From Leucobacter musarum subsp. musarum (GTDB lineage: Bacteria > Actinomycetota > Actinomycetes > Actinomycetales > Microbacteriaceae): a stretch of 64,000 nt of DNA. The DNA lies in assembly GCF_001273845.1 (NCBI RefSeq), contig NZ_JHBW01000087.1:124001-188000 (forward strand), written 5' to 3'. The position numbers and the translations under genes are program-made. The notes under the pieces were generated by a model, which saw only the letters and a program-made list of their open reading frames with translations, was not told the origin of the DNA and did no database searches. Shown piece by piece: positions 18,236-27,649 of this stretch; within the stretch, counting starts at the first letter, position 1, and every line of letters starts with the position of its first letter.

Positions 18236-18281
18236 CGCAGTGAGCCCCGCACCCCAGATGAAGGGTGCGGGGATCACTGCG
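18236..18281. terminator. Bidirectional hairpin between pyrD and the DUF3043 gene
   Basis: The arms 18236-18254 and 18263-18281 pair over 19 positions with one mismatch around an 8-nt loop. The core is CCCCGCACCC with GGGTGCGGGG. It sits between two convergent genes and lacks a long T tract, as is common in high-GC actinobacteria. Confidence 0.75.
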
Positions 18282-18296
18282 TATGGGGGATGAACC

Positions 18297-18866
18297 TCAG
18301 CTGGGGAATGAGCCTCGCTTGACGAGCGCCTTGGGTGCGCGGAGCGGGCGGAACTGGAACGCGCGCATCGCTGCGTACCAGCGGAAACCTGGCTGCACGC
18401 GATCTTCACCGAACTTGTCGCCCAGCTTGCGCTTCAACCGCATACCGAGGAAGACGGCGTCGAGCACGGCGAGACCGACAAACGCCCAGATCACGAAGAG
18501 GCTCACGACTTGAATGGGGCCGGGGATGAACGTCATCACCAGCACCACGAGCATCATCGGGATCAGCATTTCGCCGACGTTCCATCGAGCGTCCACATAC
18601 TCGCGGACGTAGCGGCGCTGCGGGCCGCGATCGCGCGGACCGAGGAAGCGCTCATCGCCCTGCATCATGCCGACGCGCATCCGCTCGCGAGTCTCTGCCT
18701 GCTGACGACGCTGCTCTTTGACAGCGGACTTGTCGCGTGAGCCGACGATCGGGCGAGCGTTCGCGGCCTGGGCCTGCTTGCGCGAGGGCGTCGGGCGGCC
18801 CTTGCCTACGACGGCGTCGTCGCCACCTGATGCCTGCTGCTCGTTCGCAGCGCCCTTCTCTGCCAC
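18297..18866 (-). CDS. DUF3043 family membrane protein
   Basis: A 189-residue protein of the actinobacterial DUF3043 family, function unknown. The first 70 residues are polar and basic (GKGRPTPSRKQAQAANARP). DERFLGPRDRGPQRRYVREYVDARWNVGE follows in two conserved parts, then two adjacent hydrophobic segments (about residues 105-150) and a basic C terminus. The GTG at 18866 is chosen because GGAGAGGA lies upstream. Longer readings run into the erpA promoter region. It is divergent from erpA and converges on pyrD, with a shared hairpin. In related genomes such genes often lie near the oxidase genes, as here. Confidence 0.8.
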   Translation of the reverse strand: MAEKGAANEQQASGGDDAVVGKGRPTPSRKQAQAANARPIVGSRDKSAVKEQRRQQAETRERMRVGMMQGDERFLGPRDRGPQRRYVREYVDARWNVGEMLIPMMLVVLVMTFIPGPIQVVSLFVIWAFVGLAVLDAVFLGMRLKRKLGDKFGEDRVQPGFRWYAAMRAFQFRPLRAPKALVKRGSFPS

Positions 18867-19032
18867 GCGAATCCTCTCCGTTGGCCGCGCCGAGGCGCGG
18901 AAGTCGTGGGCTGCACGCAAACGCTGCGCCCGGTGGTGCTGCACGCGCTCGGTGCATGCGGGTGATCGGCCGGAACCGACATACCCCCAGAGTACCGTGC
19001 TCGGCTCCGCGTTCACGACGCGCCCGGCGCGG

Positions 19033-19038
19033 TAGACT
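19033..19038 (+). promoter_or_regulatory. Likely -10 element of the erpA promoter
   Basis: TAGACT lies 37 nt before the erpA ATG. The predicted transcription start near 19045 gives a leader of about 30 nt containing the GAGGAG ribosome binding site. Confidence 0.4.
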
Positions 19039-19075
19039 GCTTGCGAACGATCACGACGTGAGCGAGGAGTTACGT

Positions 19076-19453
19076 ATGAGCATCGATACGATCGCACCGG
19101 CGGGTACCGCGGCCGCAGCAGAACAGGCGCACGGCGTCGCACTGAGCGAAAACGCACGAGACAAGGTGCGCAGCCTGCTCGCCCAGGAGGGGCGAGACGA
19201 CCTGCGATTGCGCATCGCCGTGCAGCCCGGCGGCTGCTCGGGTCTGATCTACCAGTTGTTCTTCGATGAGCGCGAGCTCGACAACGATGCAGTGGTCGAC
19301 TTTGACGGTGTCGGCGTGGTCGTCGATGCGATGAGCATTCCGTATCTCAACGGTGCCACGATCGATTTCGAGGACACGATTCAGAAGCAGGGCTTCACAA
19401 TCGACAATCCGAACGCGCAGGGTAGCTGCGCATGTGGCGACAGCTTCAGCTGA
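19076..19453 (+). CDS. erpA: Iron-sulfur cluster insertion protein ErpA (HesB/IscA family)
   Basis: A-type carrier that delivers Fe-S clusters to target proteins. The 125 residues contain the three cysteines of the family: Cys in QPGGCSGLIYQ and the pair in GSCACGDSF at the C terminus. ATG 19076 is preceded by GCGAGGAG. Upstream in-frame sequence is not family-like. The first 20 residues are an Ala/Thr-rich tail absent from many homologs. It lies directly before the oxidase genes and is consistent with Fe-S supply to the Rieske protein. The suf operon is 40 kb away. Confidence 0.93.
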   Translation: MSIDTIAPAGTAAAAEQAHGVALSENARDKVRSLLAQEGRDDLRLRIAVQPGGCSGLIYQLFFDERELDNDAVVDFDGVGVVVDAMSIPYLNGATIDFEDTIQKQGFTIDNPNAQGSCACGDSFS

Positions 19454-19521
19454 ATCCGCGCCCGCGCGACACCAGTATCCGCGACACCCCTTCGTGGTTC
19501 GGGGAACGGTCGTGTTCGCGC

Positions 19522-19571
19522 TAAGCTGTCAGGGAGTCATCAGCTTCGCTCGCATGCGTGCGAATCGAAGC
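19522..19571 (+). promoter_or_regulatory. Likely ctaC promoter (-10 at 19522-19527) and 5' UTR hairpin (19543-19571)
   Basis: TAAGCT at 19522-19527 is a reasonable -10, giving a leader of about 65 nt for ctaC. Within that leader GCTTCG (19543-19548) pairs with CGAAGC (19566-19571), and TCGCA pairs with TGCGA inside it, so a stem-loop ends 26 nt before the GTG. It may protect or regulate the message. Confidence 0.4.
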
Positions 19572-19597
19572 GAAACAATGTTTTCGAAAGGTATGCG

Positions 19598-20464
19598 GTG
19601 CGTTCCAATCGTCGAATGAAATGGGTCGCGGCCCCGGTAGCGCTCTCCGCAGCGCTGCTCCTGGCGGGCTGTACTCCCGAGCAGCAGCGAGGCTTCCTCC
19701 CTGCGGGCTCCGAGGGGGCCACGAACCACACCGATGGAGTGACGGGCCTCTGGGTCACCTCCTGGATCGTGCTGCTTGCAGTGGGCGTCATCACGTGGGG
19801 GCTCATCATTTGGGCCACCATCGCGTACCGGCGCCGGAAGGGTCAGACCGGTCTGCCCGTGCAGCTGCGCTACAACATGCCGATCGAGACGTTCTTCACG
19901 GTCGTTCCCGTGATCCTCGTGATCGGCTTCTTCGCGTTCACCGCACAGGAACAGTCGAAGATCGAGGCGCGCTACGACAACCCCGAGAACATTGTCGAGG
20001 TTGTGGGCAAGCGCTGGTCGTGGGACTTCAACTACGTCAACGACGATGTCTACTTCCAGGGCGTCCAGGTGCAGACCGATGACGACGGCGAGGCCGAGGC
20101 CGACACCATGCCGGTGCTCTACCTGCCGGTCGACAAGACCACCGAGATCCGTCTCGAGACCCGCGATGTCATTCACTCCTTCTGGGTGGTGGAGTTCCTC
20201 TACAAGAAGGACATGATCCCGGGTCAGACGAACTACATGAGCTTCACTCCGACCAAGACCGGCACCTTCATGGGCAAGTGCGCCGAACTCTGCGGCGAGT
20301 ACCACTCGATGATGCTCTTCCAGGTCAAGGTCGTCGAACAAGACGAGTACGACGCTTACGTCAAGTCGCTCCGCGAAGCCGGGAACGAGGGGCAGGTCTC
20401 TGAAGATCTGAACCCGAACCAGGAGAAGTTCCAGAGCGACCAGGCCAAGGCTCAGAACGAGTAA
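19598..20464 (+). CDS. ctaC: Cytochrome c oxidase subunit II (aa3 type)
   Basis: CuA-bearing subunit of the aa3 oxidase. The 288 residues begin with a lipoprotein signal peptide (lipobox LLAGC, Cys25) and two transmembrane helices. A periplasmic-side cupredoxin domain follows with [15 protein letters not shown] and the CuA ligands [12 protein letters not shown] near residues 227-236. The C terminus is charged. GTG 19598 is chosen because it gives a basic n-region before the signal peptide, and the ATG at 19616 is an alternative. It heads ctaC-ctaD-ctaF. The lipobox implies processing by Lgt, LspA and Lnt. Confidence 0.96.
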   Translation: MRSNRRMKWVAAPVALSAALLLAGCTPEQQRGFLPAGSEGATNHTDGVTGLWVTSWIVLLAVGVITWGLIIWATIAYRRRKGQTGLPVQLRYNMPIETFFTVVPVILVIGFFAFTAQEQSKIEARYDNPENIVEVVGKRWSWDFNYVNDDVYFQGVQVQTDDDGEAEADTMPVLYLPVDKTTEIRLETRDVIHSFWVVEFLYKKDMIPGQTNYMSFTPTKTGTFMGKCAELCGEYHSMMLFQVKVVEQDEYDAYVKSLREAGNEGQVSEDLNPNQEKFQSDQAKAQNE

Positions 20465-20480
20465 CGAGGGATACGAAAAC

Positions 20481-22124
20481 ATGAAGAAGGGCAATGTCAT
20501 TGTCTCGTGGCTGACGTCCACGGACCACAAGGTGATCGGGTACATGTACCTGATCAGCTCCTTCGTGTGGTTCCTGATCGGCGGCCTCATGGCTCTCGTC
20601 ATCCGTGCGCAGCTGTTTGCGCCGGGCCTCGAAGTCATTCCGACCAAAGAGCAGTACAACCAGCTGTTCACCATGCACGGCACCATCATGCTGCTGATGT
20701 TCGCGACCCCGCTGTTCGCAGGCTTCGCCAACGTCATCATGCCTCTGCAGATCGGCGCTCCTGACGTCGCCTTCCCGCGACTCAACGCCTTCGCGTTCTG
20801 GCTCTACACGTTCGGTTCGCTGATCGCCGTCGGTGGCTTCCTCACCCCGCAGGGAGCGGCTTCGTTCGGCTGGTTCGCGTATGCCCCGCTGTCAGACATG
20901 ACGTACTCGCCAGGTGTGGGCGGCAATCTCTGGGTGCTTGGCCTCGGCGTTTCCGGTTTCGGTACCATCATGGGCGGCGTGAACTTCATCACGACGATCA
21001 TCACGATGCGCGCTCCGGGCATGACGATGTGGCGCATGTCCGTGTTCACCTGGAACACGCTGATCACCTCGATCCTGGTGCTGCTGGTGTTCCCGGTGCT
21101 CGCTGCGGCGATGTTCGGCCTCGCCGCCGACCGAATCTTCCACGCTCAGATCTACAACGGTGAGGGCGGTGCCATTCTCTGGCAGCACCTCTTCTGGTTC
21201 TTCGGTCACCCCGAGGTGTACATCATCGCGCTGCCGTTCTTCGGCATCGTGTCCGAGATCTTCCCGGTATTCAGCCGCAAGCCGATCTTCGGTTACAAGA
21301 CGCTGATCTACGCAACCATTGCGATCGCCGCGCTCTCCATGACCGTGTGGGCTCACCACATGTACGTGACCGGCTCGGTACTGCTGCCGTTCTTCGCACT
21401 GATGACGATGCTCATCGCCGTGCCGACGGGCGTGAAGATCTTCAACTGGCTCGGCACCATGTGGCGCGGATCGATCACGTTCGAAACGCCCATGCTCTGG
21501 TCGATCGGCTTCCTGGTCACCTTCGTCTTCGGCGGTCTCACGGGCGTCATTCTCGCGTCGCCGGCACTCGACTTCCACCTGTCGGATACGTACTTCGTGG
21601 TCGCGCACTTCCACTACGTGGTCTTCGGAACGGTCGTGTTCGCGATGTTCGCGGGCTTCTACTTCTGGTGGCCCAAGTGGACCGGCAAGATGCTCGACGA
21701 GCGTCTCGGCAAGATCCACTTCTGGGTACTCTTCATCGGGTTCCACACCACGTTCCTCGTGCAGCACTGGTTGGGCGTCATGGCGATGCCGCGTCGTTAC
21801 TACACCTACCTGCCCTCTGATGGCGTGACCTGGGGCAACCAGCTCTCGACCGTTGGCGCGATGATTCTCGGCGCATCGATGATTCCGTTCCTGCTGAACG
21901 TGTACATCACCGCGCGCCGCGCACCGAAGGTCACGGTCAATGATCCGTGGGGCTACGGACGTTCGCTCGAGTGGGCGACCTCCTGCCCGCCGCCGCGCCA
22001 CAACTTCACGTCGATCCCGCGCATCCGTTCGGAGTCGCCCGCATTCGATCTCAACCACCCCGAGATCAGCGGTGTGGAGCAGCCGATTCGGCAGACCGAG
22101 CGCGAGCTCGCTGACAAGCAGTGA
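20481..22124 (+). CDS. ctaD: Cytochrome c oxidase subunit I (aa3 type)
   Basis: Catalytic subunit carrying heme a and the heme a3-CuB oxygen site. The 547 residues have about 12 membrane helices. Ligand and motif regions are visible: [11 protein letters not shown] for the low-spin heme ligand, FFGHPEVYI with the His-Tyr crosslink region, WAHHMYVTG for the CuB histidines, and [11 protein letters not shown] for the two heme ligands. It starts 16 nt after ctaC with a purine-rich RBS (GAGGGA). The bcc complex genes lie 2 kb downstream in the opposite direction. Confidence 0.98.
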   Translation: MKKGNVIVSWLTSTDHKVIGYMYLISSFVWFLIGGLMALVIRAQLFAPGLEVIPTKEQYNQLFTMHGTIMLLMFATPLFAGFANVIMPLQIGAPDVAFPRLNAFAFWLYTFGSLIAVGGFLTPQGAASFGWFAYAPLSDMTYSPGVGGNLWVLGLGVSGFGTIMGGVNFITTIITMRAPGMTMWRMSVFTWNTLITSILVLLVFPVLAAAMFGLAADRIFHAQIYNGEGGAILWQHLFWFFGHPEVYIIALPFFGIVSEIFPVFSRKPIFGYKTLIYATIAIAALSMTVWAHHMYVTGSVLLPFFALMTMLIAVPTGVKIFNWLGTMWRGSITFETPMLWSIGFLVTFVFGGLTGVILASPALDFHLSDTYFVVAHFHYVVFGTVVFAMFAGFYFWWPKWTGKMLDERLGKIHFWVLFIGFHTTFLVQHWLGVMAMPRRYYTYLPSDGVTWGNQLSTVGAMILGASMIPFLLNVYITARRAPKVTVNDPWGYGRSLEWATSCPPPRHNFTSIPRIRSESPAFDLNHPEISGVEQPIRQTERELADKQ

Positions 22125-22142
22125 GCTGAGGAGTCACCAGTT

Positions 22143-22565
22143 ATGAAATCCAATATCGTTATCTTCTGGATTCTCACGGTCTACTTGGTCGTGCTTGCCG
22201 CGGTGTACACCGTGTGGAACATCATTGCTCACGGTTATGTCGAATGGGTCGGTTCCACCGCGATTCTGTTGTCGGGTGCCTTGACGGGCTTCATTGCCTC
22301 CTACCTTGTGCTTGTGCAGCGCAAGCAGGGCGGCGTGCTCGTCGAAGATCTCGAGGACTCCGATATCGACGATGGAGACCCGGAGCTCGGCGAATTCAGC
22401 CCCTGGAGCTGGTGGCCGCTCGTGCTCGCGTTCGGCGCCGCAATCGTGGTACTCGGCCTCTGCATCGGGTTCAACTTCTGGCTGTCGTTCTTGACTCTGC
22501 CCATCGTCATCGTCGGTGTCGTCGGTTGGGTGTACGAGTACTACCGCGGTAACTTCGCGCGCTAA
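22143..22565 (+). CDS. ctaF: Cytochrome c oxidase subunit IV, actinobacterial type
   Basis: Small membrane subunit of the actinobacterial aa3 oxidase. The 140 residues hold four hydrophobic segments, with an acidic loop (LEDSDIDDGDPELGEFSPWS) between the second and third, which is characteristic of this family. GAGGAG precedes the ATG, 18 nt after ctaD. It completes the ctaC-D-F unit, while subunit III (ctaE) is in the convergent qcr operon. Confidence 0.92.
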   Translation: MKSNIVIFWILTVYLVVLAAVYTVWNIIAHGYVEWVGSTAILLSGALTGFIASYLVLVQRKQGGVLVEDLEDSDIDDGDPELGEFSPWSWWPLVLAFGAAIVVLGLCIGFNFWLSFLTLPIVIVGVVGWVYEYYRGNFAR

Positions 22566-22576
22566 GGCGGTTGCAA

Positions 22577-23020
22577 TTGGGAATCATCATTCGACGCGGT
22601 CGCAGCGAAGACGGCGCAGACGTTCTTGGACTGGCGCGCCAGTTCACCACGGGCCGCGAGCCCATCGGTCGCGATGAGTTCACCGTCGCCTTCGACAACG
22701 TGCTGCGGCACCGCGACCAGGAAGCGAACGTGCTCTTCGTTGCGGAGCTCGAAGATCGTGTGGTCGGCTACTCGTTGATGACGGTCTCTCGGCTGTTGCA
22801 CGCCCCGGGTCTTACCGCACATCTCCAAGAGATCGTGGTCGACGAAGGTTCACGCGGCCACGGAGTCGGCGATCGACTGATGCAGGCTAACGAGCATTAC
22901 TGCATGGGACGTGGCGTGCGACAGCTGTCGGCCTCGACCGCTCGATTCGGGTCCTTCTACAATCACCGCGGCTTTGAAGCGGTTGGTGAGCACTATCGCA
23001 AGATTCTCGAACTGGGATAG
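22577..23020 (+). CDS. GNAT-family N-acetyltransferase
   Basis: A 147-residue acetyltransferase. The core shows the acetyl-CoA loop VVDEGSRGHGVGDRLM (R-G-x-G-x pattern) after a beta strand, a preceding VLFVAELEDRVVGYSLM, and a C-terminal FYNHRGFEAVGEHYRKIL, all typical of GNAT. The substrate cannot be inferred. The TTG at 22577 has AAGGCGG six bases upstream, so I prefer it to the TTG at 22571. It follows ctaF by 11 nt and precedes a TetR regulator by 3 nt, so it may be cotranscribed with the oxidase genes or form a small unit with the regulator. Confidence 0.85.
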   Translation: MGIIIRRGRSEDGADVLGLARQFTTGREPIGRDEFTVAFDNVLRHRDQEANVLFVAELEDRVVGYSLMTVSRLLHAPGLTAHLQEIVVDEGSRGHGVGDRLMQANEHYCMGRGVRQLSASTARFGSFYNHRGFEAVGEHYRKILELG

Positions 23021-23023
23021 CGC

Positions 23024-23542
23024 ATGACGGAACGTCGTGCGCGGCGAAAGCCCGGCGAGAACCGTCAACGTCTCCGAGAGGCCGGACTCATCGAGTTCGG
23101 CCTCTTTGGCTTTCAAGGGGCATCAACCGCCGGCATTGCCGCGCGGGCAGATGTGCCCCAACCACACGTCTACGCGAGCTTTGCGACGAAGCAGGCTCTT
23201 TTTCTCGAATGCTGCACCCTCGCATCGCAGATACTCACCGGGCTCGTCGTGCCCAGCCTCGTCATAGGGGACGTCGACGTCTCTGGGCAAGACGCAGAGC
23301 TTCCTCGAGTCAGCCCTCAGGCGCATTGTGGCGCCATGGAAGTAGTCAGCAATATCACGACGCCGGCCGAGCTTCAGTGCGTGTTGCAGGCATTCGCAGC
23401 GTTAGGTGTCGCCGAGCTTCGTGCCCCACTCGCACGGATTCTCGCAGAACTACGAGATCGTCTCGGATCTGCTTGGATGACTGCTCGGTTCGGGAGTGTT
23501 GCGATCGATTCTCTGGATCGTGCCCTCTGCGACATCAGCTGA
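23024..23542 (+). CDS. TetR/AcrR-family transcriptional regulator
   Basis: A 172-residue regulator. The N-terminal DNA-binding domain reads GLIEFGLFGFQGASTAGIA then ARADVPQPHVYASFATKQALF, the TetR helix-turn-helix with Tyr-x-x-Phe-x-x-Lys before the ligand domain. The C-terminal half is shorter than the usual TetR ligand domain of about 130-150 residues. The ATG is 3 nt after the GNAT stop, so it is translationally coupled. The ligand and target are unknown. The GNAT gene and the flanking genes are the obvious candidates. Confidence 0.85.
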   Translation: MTERRARRKPGENRQRLREAGLIEFGLFGFQGASTAGIAARADVPQPHVYASFATKQALFLECCTLASQILTGLVVPSLVIGDVDVSGQDAELPRVSPQAHCGAMEVVSNITTPAELQCVLQAFAALGVAELRAPLARILAELRDRLGSAWMTARFGSVAIDSLDRALCDIS

Positions 23543-23975
23543 CGCCTCAACATCGCTCGAACGACGTATCCGCGTGCCTCAAAGCGGGACGCGAGGGTCA
23601 CTGATCGCGAGTTGAACCGTGCGGCGCCCGCCCGTGTCTTGAACGAGTGCGGCAAAGCTGGTGCGGAACTTTCGGTACGCGCAAGGTATGCGGAGGAGTG
23701 CTTTACCGTCGAATCGTGTGTCGGCCCCGGGTCGTCCCCGCGCAGCGCAGGAGCCAGACTGACCTGCCACGTACCGTACTCGGCGGTGTGCATGAGCCAG
23801 GGCAGCAGCTGCTCGCGAAGCTACCGCGCTGTAGTGGTTTGGATGATGTCACGCGTGCGCGAGGGGTTCGTTTGCCGGCAGCCGGTAACGTGTGCACCTC
23901 TGGCGGCTCGGCATGTTGGATTGAGTCGGTACTGCGGCTTCGTGAACCGCATTCGCCGTGGGGGTGGAGAACGCA
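23543..23975. other. Gene-poor 430-bp stretch
   Basis: Frames on both strands run through this stretch, but none shows a family motif, a good RBS or consistent actinobacterial codon use. It could be decayed coding sequence or a long 3' region of the TetR gene. I see no repeats, promoter or structured RNA apart from the terminator at its right end. Confidence 0.5.
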
Positions 23976-24011
23976 GAACGCCCCATCCGAAAATGTTCGG
24001 ATGGGGCGTTC
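23976..24011. terminator. Strong bidirectional terminator after qcrB
   Basis: The 16-bp perfect stem pairs 23976-23991 with 23996-24011 around a 4-nt loop, with core CGCCCCATCCGAA. On plus it is followed by TTGTG, and on minus by a C/T-rich tail. It separates the convergent ctaC/GNAT/TetR and ctaE-qcrCAB units. Confidence 0.9.
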
Positions 24012-24039
24012 TTGTGAGCCGCGGAGCGGGACTGAGGGG

Positions 24040-25665
24040 TTAGTGGCCCTCGTGGTGTCCCTGCTCGAGTTCACCCTTGCTGGGGGGAACGATGCGGTCT
24101 TCGAAGAACCAACGGCTGAAACCGGCTCGCAGTCGCTTGGAGAACGGGATGCGGCCATCATCGTTCGGGCGGAGCATCAGCGGCGCGTAGTCGTGGTAGC
24201 TCACCAGTTGCCACGACTCGTATGCGTCGAGCGGCTTGTGCACCTCGATGAACTCACCACCGGGCATTCGGACGATGCGACCGGATTCGTAGCCGTGCAG
24301 CGCGATTGAGCGGTCCTTCTTCTGCAGGGCGAGGCAAATGCGCTTCGCGACCTGGTAGGAGAAGATCGGCCCGAAGATGAGCAGGAACTGCAGCGCGTGG
24401 ATGACGCCTTCCATCGACAGCTGGAAGTGCGTCGCCATCAGGTCGGAGCTCGCACCGGCCCACATCACTGCGTAGAACGTGACACCGGCAGCGCCGATTG
24501 CGGTACGCGTCGGCGCATTGCGGGGGCGGTCCAGGATGTGGTGCTCACGCTTGTCGCCGGTGACCCAAGCTTCGATGAAGGGGTAGACCATGACGAGCAC
24601 GATGAACAGGCCGATGATGCCCAGCGGCAGCAACATGTTCCACGACCATGTCCAACCGAACCACTCGGTCTCGAGGCCCGGAGGTACGAGACGGAGCATG
24701 CCGTCGGCGAAGCCGATGTACCAGTCAGGCTGCGTACCCGCCGACACGGGGGATGGGTCGTACGGTCCGTAGTTCCAGATCGGGTTGATGCCGACGAGTG
24801 ATGCGATCAACGCGATCACACCGAACACGATGAAGAAGAAGCCGCCGGCCTTCGCTGCGTAGACCGGGAGGATGGGGAAGCCGACCACGTTCTGCTGCGT
24901 CTTGCCCGGGCCAGGGTACTGGGTGTGCTTGTGAATGATCACAAACGCGAGGTGCATCGCGACGAAGAGGATGACCAGGGCGGGCAGCACCATGATGTGC
25001 AGCATGTAGAGGCGACCGACGATGGCAGTACCCGGGAACTCGCCTCCGAAGAAGAAGTACGACAGGTAGGTGCCCACGACCGGGATCGCCTTGATGATGC
25101 CGTCGATGATGCGGAGGCCGTTGCCGGAGAGCACGTCGTCGGGGAGCGAGTAGCCGGTGAAGCCCTCTGCCATGGCCAGGATGAAGAGCACGAAGCCGAT
25201 CACCCAGTTGAGCTCGCGCGGCTTGCGGAATGCGCCCGTGAAGAAGATACGGAGCATGTGCAGGCCGATGGAGGCGACGAAGAGGAGCGCTGCCCAGTGG
25301 TGCACGTGACGCATGAGCAGGCCGCCGCGCACGGAGAACGAGATATCGAGCGTCGACGCCATCGCGGCCGACATCTCCACGCCCTTCATCGGCACGTACG
25401 GGCCGGTGTAGTGCGTTTCAACCATCGACGCCTGGAAGAACAGCGTCAGGAAGGTGCCCGAGAGCAGGATGACGACGAAGCTGTAGAGCGCGACTTCACC
25501 GAGCAGGAACGACCAGTGGTCGGGGAAGACCTTGCGTCCGAACTCCTTGACGGCGACACCAATCTTGGTGCGCTCGTCGATGTAGTTCGCCGCAGCGGCG
25601 GTGAAGCGACTCGATCCGCTCTGAGCCTGCTGGCTCGACGGTGTTTCGGTGACGGTGCTGCTCAC
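24040..25665 (-). CDS. qcrB: Menaquinol-cytochrome c reductase cytochrome b subunit
   Basis: Membrane subunit of the bcc complex that binds two b hemes and oxidises menaquinol. The 541 residues contain eight or so transmembrane helices, the heme-ligand region LLMRHVHHWAALLFVASIGLHM, GFTGYSLPDDVLSG, the PEWY-equivalent TQPDWYIGFADGMLRL, and a long cytoplasmic C-terminal tail typical of actinobacteria. The GTG at 25665 overlaps the qcrA stop (GTGA), which decides the start. A TTG five codons upstream is the alternative. It is the last gene of ctaE-qcrC-qcrA-qcrB. Confidence 0.97.
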   Translation of the reverse strand: MSSTVTETPSSQQAQSGSSRFTAAAANYIDERTKIGVAVKEFGRKVFPDHWSFLLGEVALYSFVVILLSGTFLTLFFQASMVETHYTGPYVPMKGVEMSAAMASTLDISFSVRGGLLMRHVHHWAALLFVASIGLHMLRIFFTGAFRKPRELNWVIGFVLFILAMAEGFTGYSLPDDVLSGNGLRIIDGIIKAIPVVGTYLSYFFFGGEFPGTAIVGRLYMLHIMVLPALVILFVAMHLAFVIIHKHTQYPGPGKTQQNVVGFPILPVYAAKAGGFFFIVFGVIALIASLVGINPIWNYGPYDPSPVSAGTQPDWYIGFADGMLRLVPPGLETEWFGWTWSWNMLLPLGIIGLFIVLVMVYPFIEAWVTGDKREHHILDRPRNAPTRTAIGAAGVTFYAVMWAGASSDLMATHFQLSMEGVIHALQFLLIFGPIFSYQVAKRICLALQKKDRSIALHGYESGRIVRMPGGEFIEVHKPLDAYESWQLVSYHDYAPLMLRPNDDGRIPFSKRLRAGFSRWFFEDRIVPPSKGELEQGHHEGH

Positions 25666-26774
25666 TTGAGACGCTCCCAAAAGCTCGGGCCGACGGGTTC
25701 GTGGAAGTCGCTCTGCGCGACGAGGTAGCCCTCGTCGTCAACAGTGATCGGAAGCTGGGGAAGCGGTCGCTTCGCCGGCCCGAAGATCACCTTGGCGTGC
25801 TCGGAGACATCGAACTGCGACTGGTGGCAGGGGCACAGCAGGTGATGCGTGTGCTGCTCGTAGAGCGCCACCGGGCAACCGACGTGGGTGCAGACCTTCG
25901 AGTAGGCGACGATGCCGTTGTACGACCAGCCCTCGCGCTCGGGAAGCTCCTTGAGGTCCTTCTGATCGAGTCGCATGAGCAGAACGATGGCCTTGGCCTT
26001 GGCATCAAGCAGATGGGTGCTGCCACCACGCTCGTCGAGCGTCATCTTCTCGAAATCCTCGTGATTGAGGGTTTCGGGAATGACGTGGAAGGCGGAACCG
26101 ATCGTAACTTCGCTGGCCTTGATAGGAACGCCAGAGGGATCGCGCGCAAGACGCACGCCCTCCGTCCACATCGTGTGATGCAGCAGTTCCACGGCGTCGC
26201 GATCCTGCGGCGCCAAGCCGCGAAGCAGCGTGATGCCCGGCAGCGGGAACGCAATCAATGCGCCGATCAAGCTGTTGCGCACCAGCGAGCGACGGGAGAA
26301 GCCCGACTCCTCATCGGCCAGCTTGAAGACCTCGGCCGACGCCTCGCGGGTCGGCGTATCGCTGGCAACGTCGTGGCGGATGTCGATCGACTCGTGGTCG
26401 GCCATGATGGCCTTGCCCCAGTGCACCGCACCGATGCCGACGGCGAGCAGGGCGAGTGCCATGCCGAGGCCGACGAACATGGTGTGCAGGCGCACCGCCA
26501 TGAGATCTCCCGTTTCAATCGGGAAGAACATGTAGGCAAGCACGGCGCCGAGGCTGCCGGCGATCGAGAGGTAGAAGAGGGTGTAAACGGTGCGTTCAGC
26601 ACGTTTCGCCTTCTTCGGATCAAGATCCGTGACGCGCTTGCGATGCGGGGGCAGGCCCGGATTCTGCACGGCGTCGGACGAGATCACCGCGGTACCGACG
26701 GCGGCTTCGACCGAGCCGTGGCCGTCCGCGGCGACAACGGCGTGTTCGCCGTTGTGCTTCGCTTCCTCTGCCAT
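25662..26774 (-). CDS. qcrA: Menaquinol-cytochrome c reductase Rieske iron-sulfur subunit
   Basis: Rieske 2Fe-2S subunit of the bcc complex. The 370 residues have a long polar N terminus and three membrane segments, unlike the single anchor of proteobacterial Rieske proteins. The cluster motifs CTHVGCPVALYEQ and CPCHQSQFDV lie near residues 295-317. ATG 26774 is chosen because AAGGAG lies 3 nt upstream, and an ATG 8 codons earlier lacks this. It overlaps qcrB by 4 nt. The second segment may carry the Tat-type insertion seen in actinobacterial homologs (FSRRSLVRNSLIGA). Confidence 0.96.
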   Translation of the reverse strand: MAEEAKHNGEHAVVAADGHGSVEAAVGTAVISSDAVQNPGLPPHRKRVTDLDPKKAKRAERTVYTLFYLSIAGSLGAVLAYMFFPIETGDLMAVRLHTMFVGLGMALALLAVGIGAVHWGKAIMADHESIDIRHDVASDTPTREASAEVFKLADEESGFSRRSLVRNSLIGALIAFPLPGITLLRGLAPQDRDAVELLHHTMWTEGVRLARDPSGVPIKASEVTIGSAFHVIPETLNHEDFEKMTLDERGGSTHLLDAKAKAIVLLMRLDQKDLKELPEREGWSYNGIVAYSKVCTHVGCPVALYEQHTHHLLCPCHQSQFDVSEHAKVIFGPAKRPLPQLPITVDDEGYLVAQSDFHEPVGPSFWERLK

Positions 26775-26819
26775 GTTGCTCCTTGACTCCTGACTCATGA
26801 ATGCTGTGTGCGTCGTCGA

Positions 26820-27629
26820 CTAGTTCGACTTCGCGGTGACCCAGACCGTGAGGCCGATCACGGCACCCAGTCCGATCACCCAGATGAAGAGGCCCTCTGC
26901 GACCGGGCCGATCGACCCAAGGGTCAATCCACCGACGGCCGGCTGGTTCTCGATGTACTTGAGGTACGAGATGATGTCGGCCTTGTCCTGCGGAGAGATG
27001 TTCGCGTCGTTGAACACGGGCATGTTCTGCGGACCGGTGATCATGGCCTCATAGATGTGCGTCGGGGCCACCCCGGTGAGCTTCGGCGCAAACTTGCCCT
27101 CGGTGAGCGCACCGCCTGCCGCGGCCACGTTGTGGCACATCGCGCAGTTGATGCGGAAGAGCTCGGCGCCATTCGCAACGCCCTCGTCGTCACTGTCGGC
27201 CTGGAGGTACTGCGTCTCAGGCAGTGCCGGGCCGGGAGCGAGCGAGGCGACATAGGCCGCCATCTGCAGCGTCTGCTCCTCGGTGAACTGCTGAGGCTTC
27301 ACCATGCCCTGCGGGCCCTGGAAAGCAAGCGGCATACGCCCCGTGCCGACCTGGAAGTTCACCGAGGCCGCGCCGACGCCGATCAGCGTCGGGCCGTCGT
27401 TCGTTCCTTGAGCTGCGGCACCGTGGCAGGTGGCGCAGTTGGCGCCGAAGAGCTTCTCGCCGGCTTCGATGGTGGCGGGCGAGGTCAGATCGACCTCTGC
27501 CGTTGCCGACGTCTGGCTGAAGCCGGCGTACGCGGCGCCGGTCACGAGCAGACCGACTGCGACGAGAGCGGCTGTGGCCAGCGGGTGCCGGCGGCCGGAC
27601 TTGCGCAGGTTCTTCTTGGTGCGAACCAT
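26820..27629 (-). CDS. qcrC: Menaquinol-cytochrome c reductase diheme cytochrome c subunit
   Basis: Cytochrome cc subunit that connects the bcc complex to the aa3 oxidase without a free cytochrome c. The 269 residues have an N-terminal membrane segment (PLATAALVAVGLLVTGAAYA), two c-heme motifs CATCH (near residue 64) and CAMCH (near residue 162), and a C-terminal membrane helix. Two CxxCH motifs are typical of actinobacterial QcrC. The start at ATG 27629 removes an implausible 20-residue extension. It lies 20 nt after the ctaE stop and 45 nt before qcrA. Confidence 0.97.
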   Translation of the reverse strand: MVRTKKNLRKSGRRHPLATAALVAVGLLVTGAAYAGFSQTSATAEVDLTSPATIEAGEKLFGANCATCHGAAAQGTNDGPTLIGVGAASVNFQVGTGRMPLAFQGPQGMVKPQQFTEEQTLQMAAYVASLAPGPALPETQYLQADSDDEGVANGAELFRINCAMCHNVAAAGGALTEGKFAPKLTGVAPTHIYEAMITGPQNMPVFNDANISPQDKADIISYLKYIENQPAVGGLTLGSIGPVAEGLFIWVIGLGAVIGLTVWVTAKSN

Positions 27630-27649
27630 GTTGTCGATGACTCCTGACC

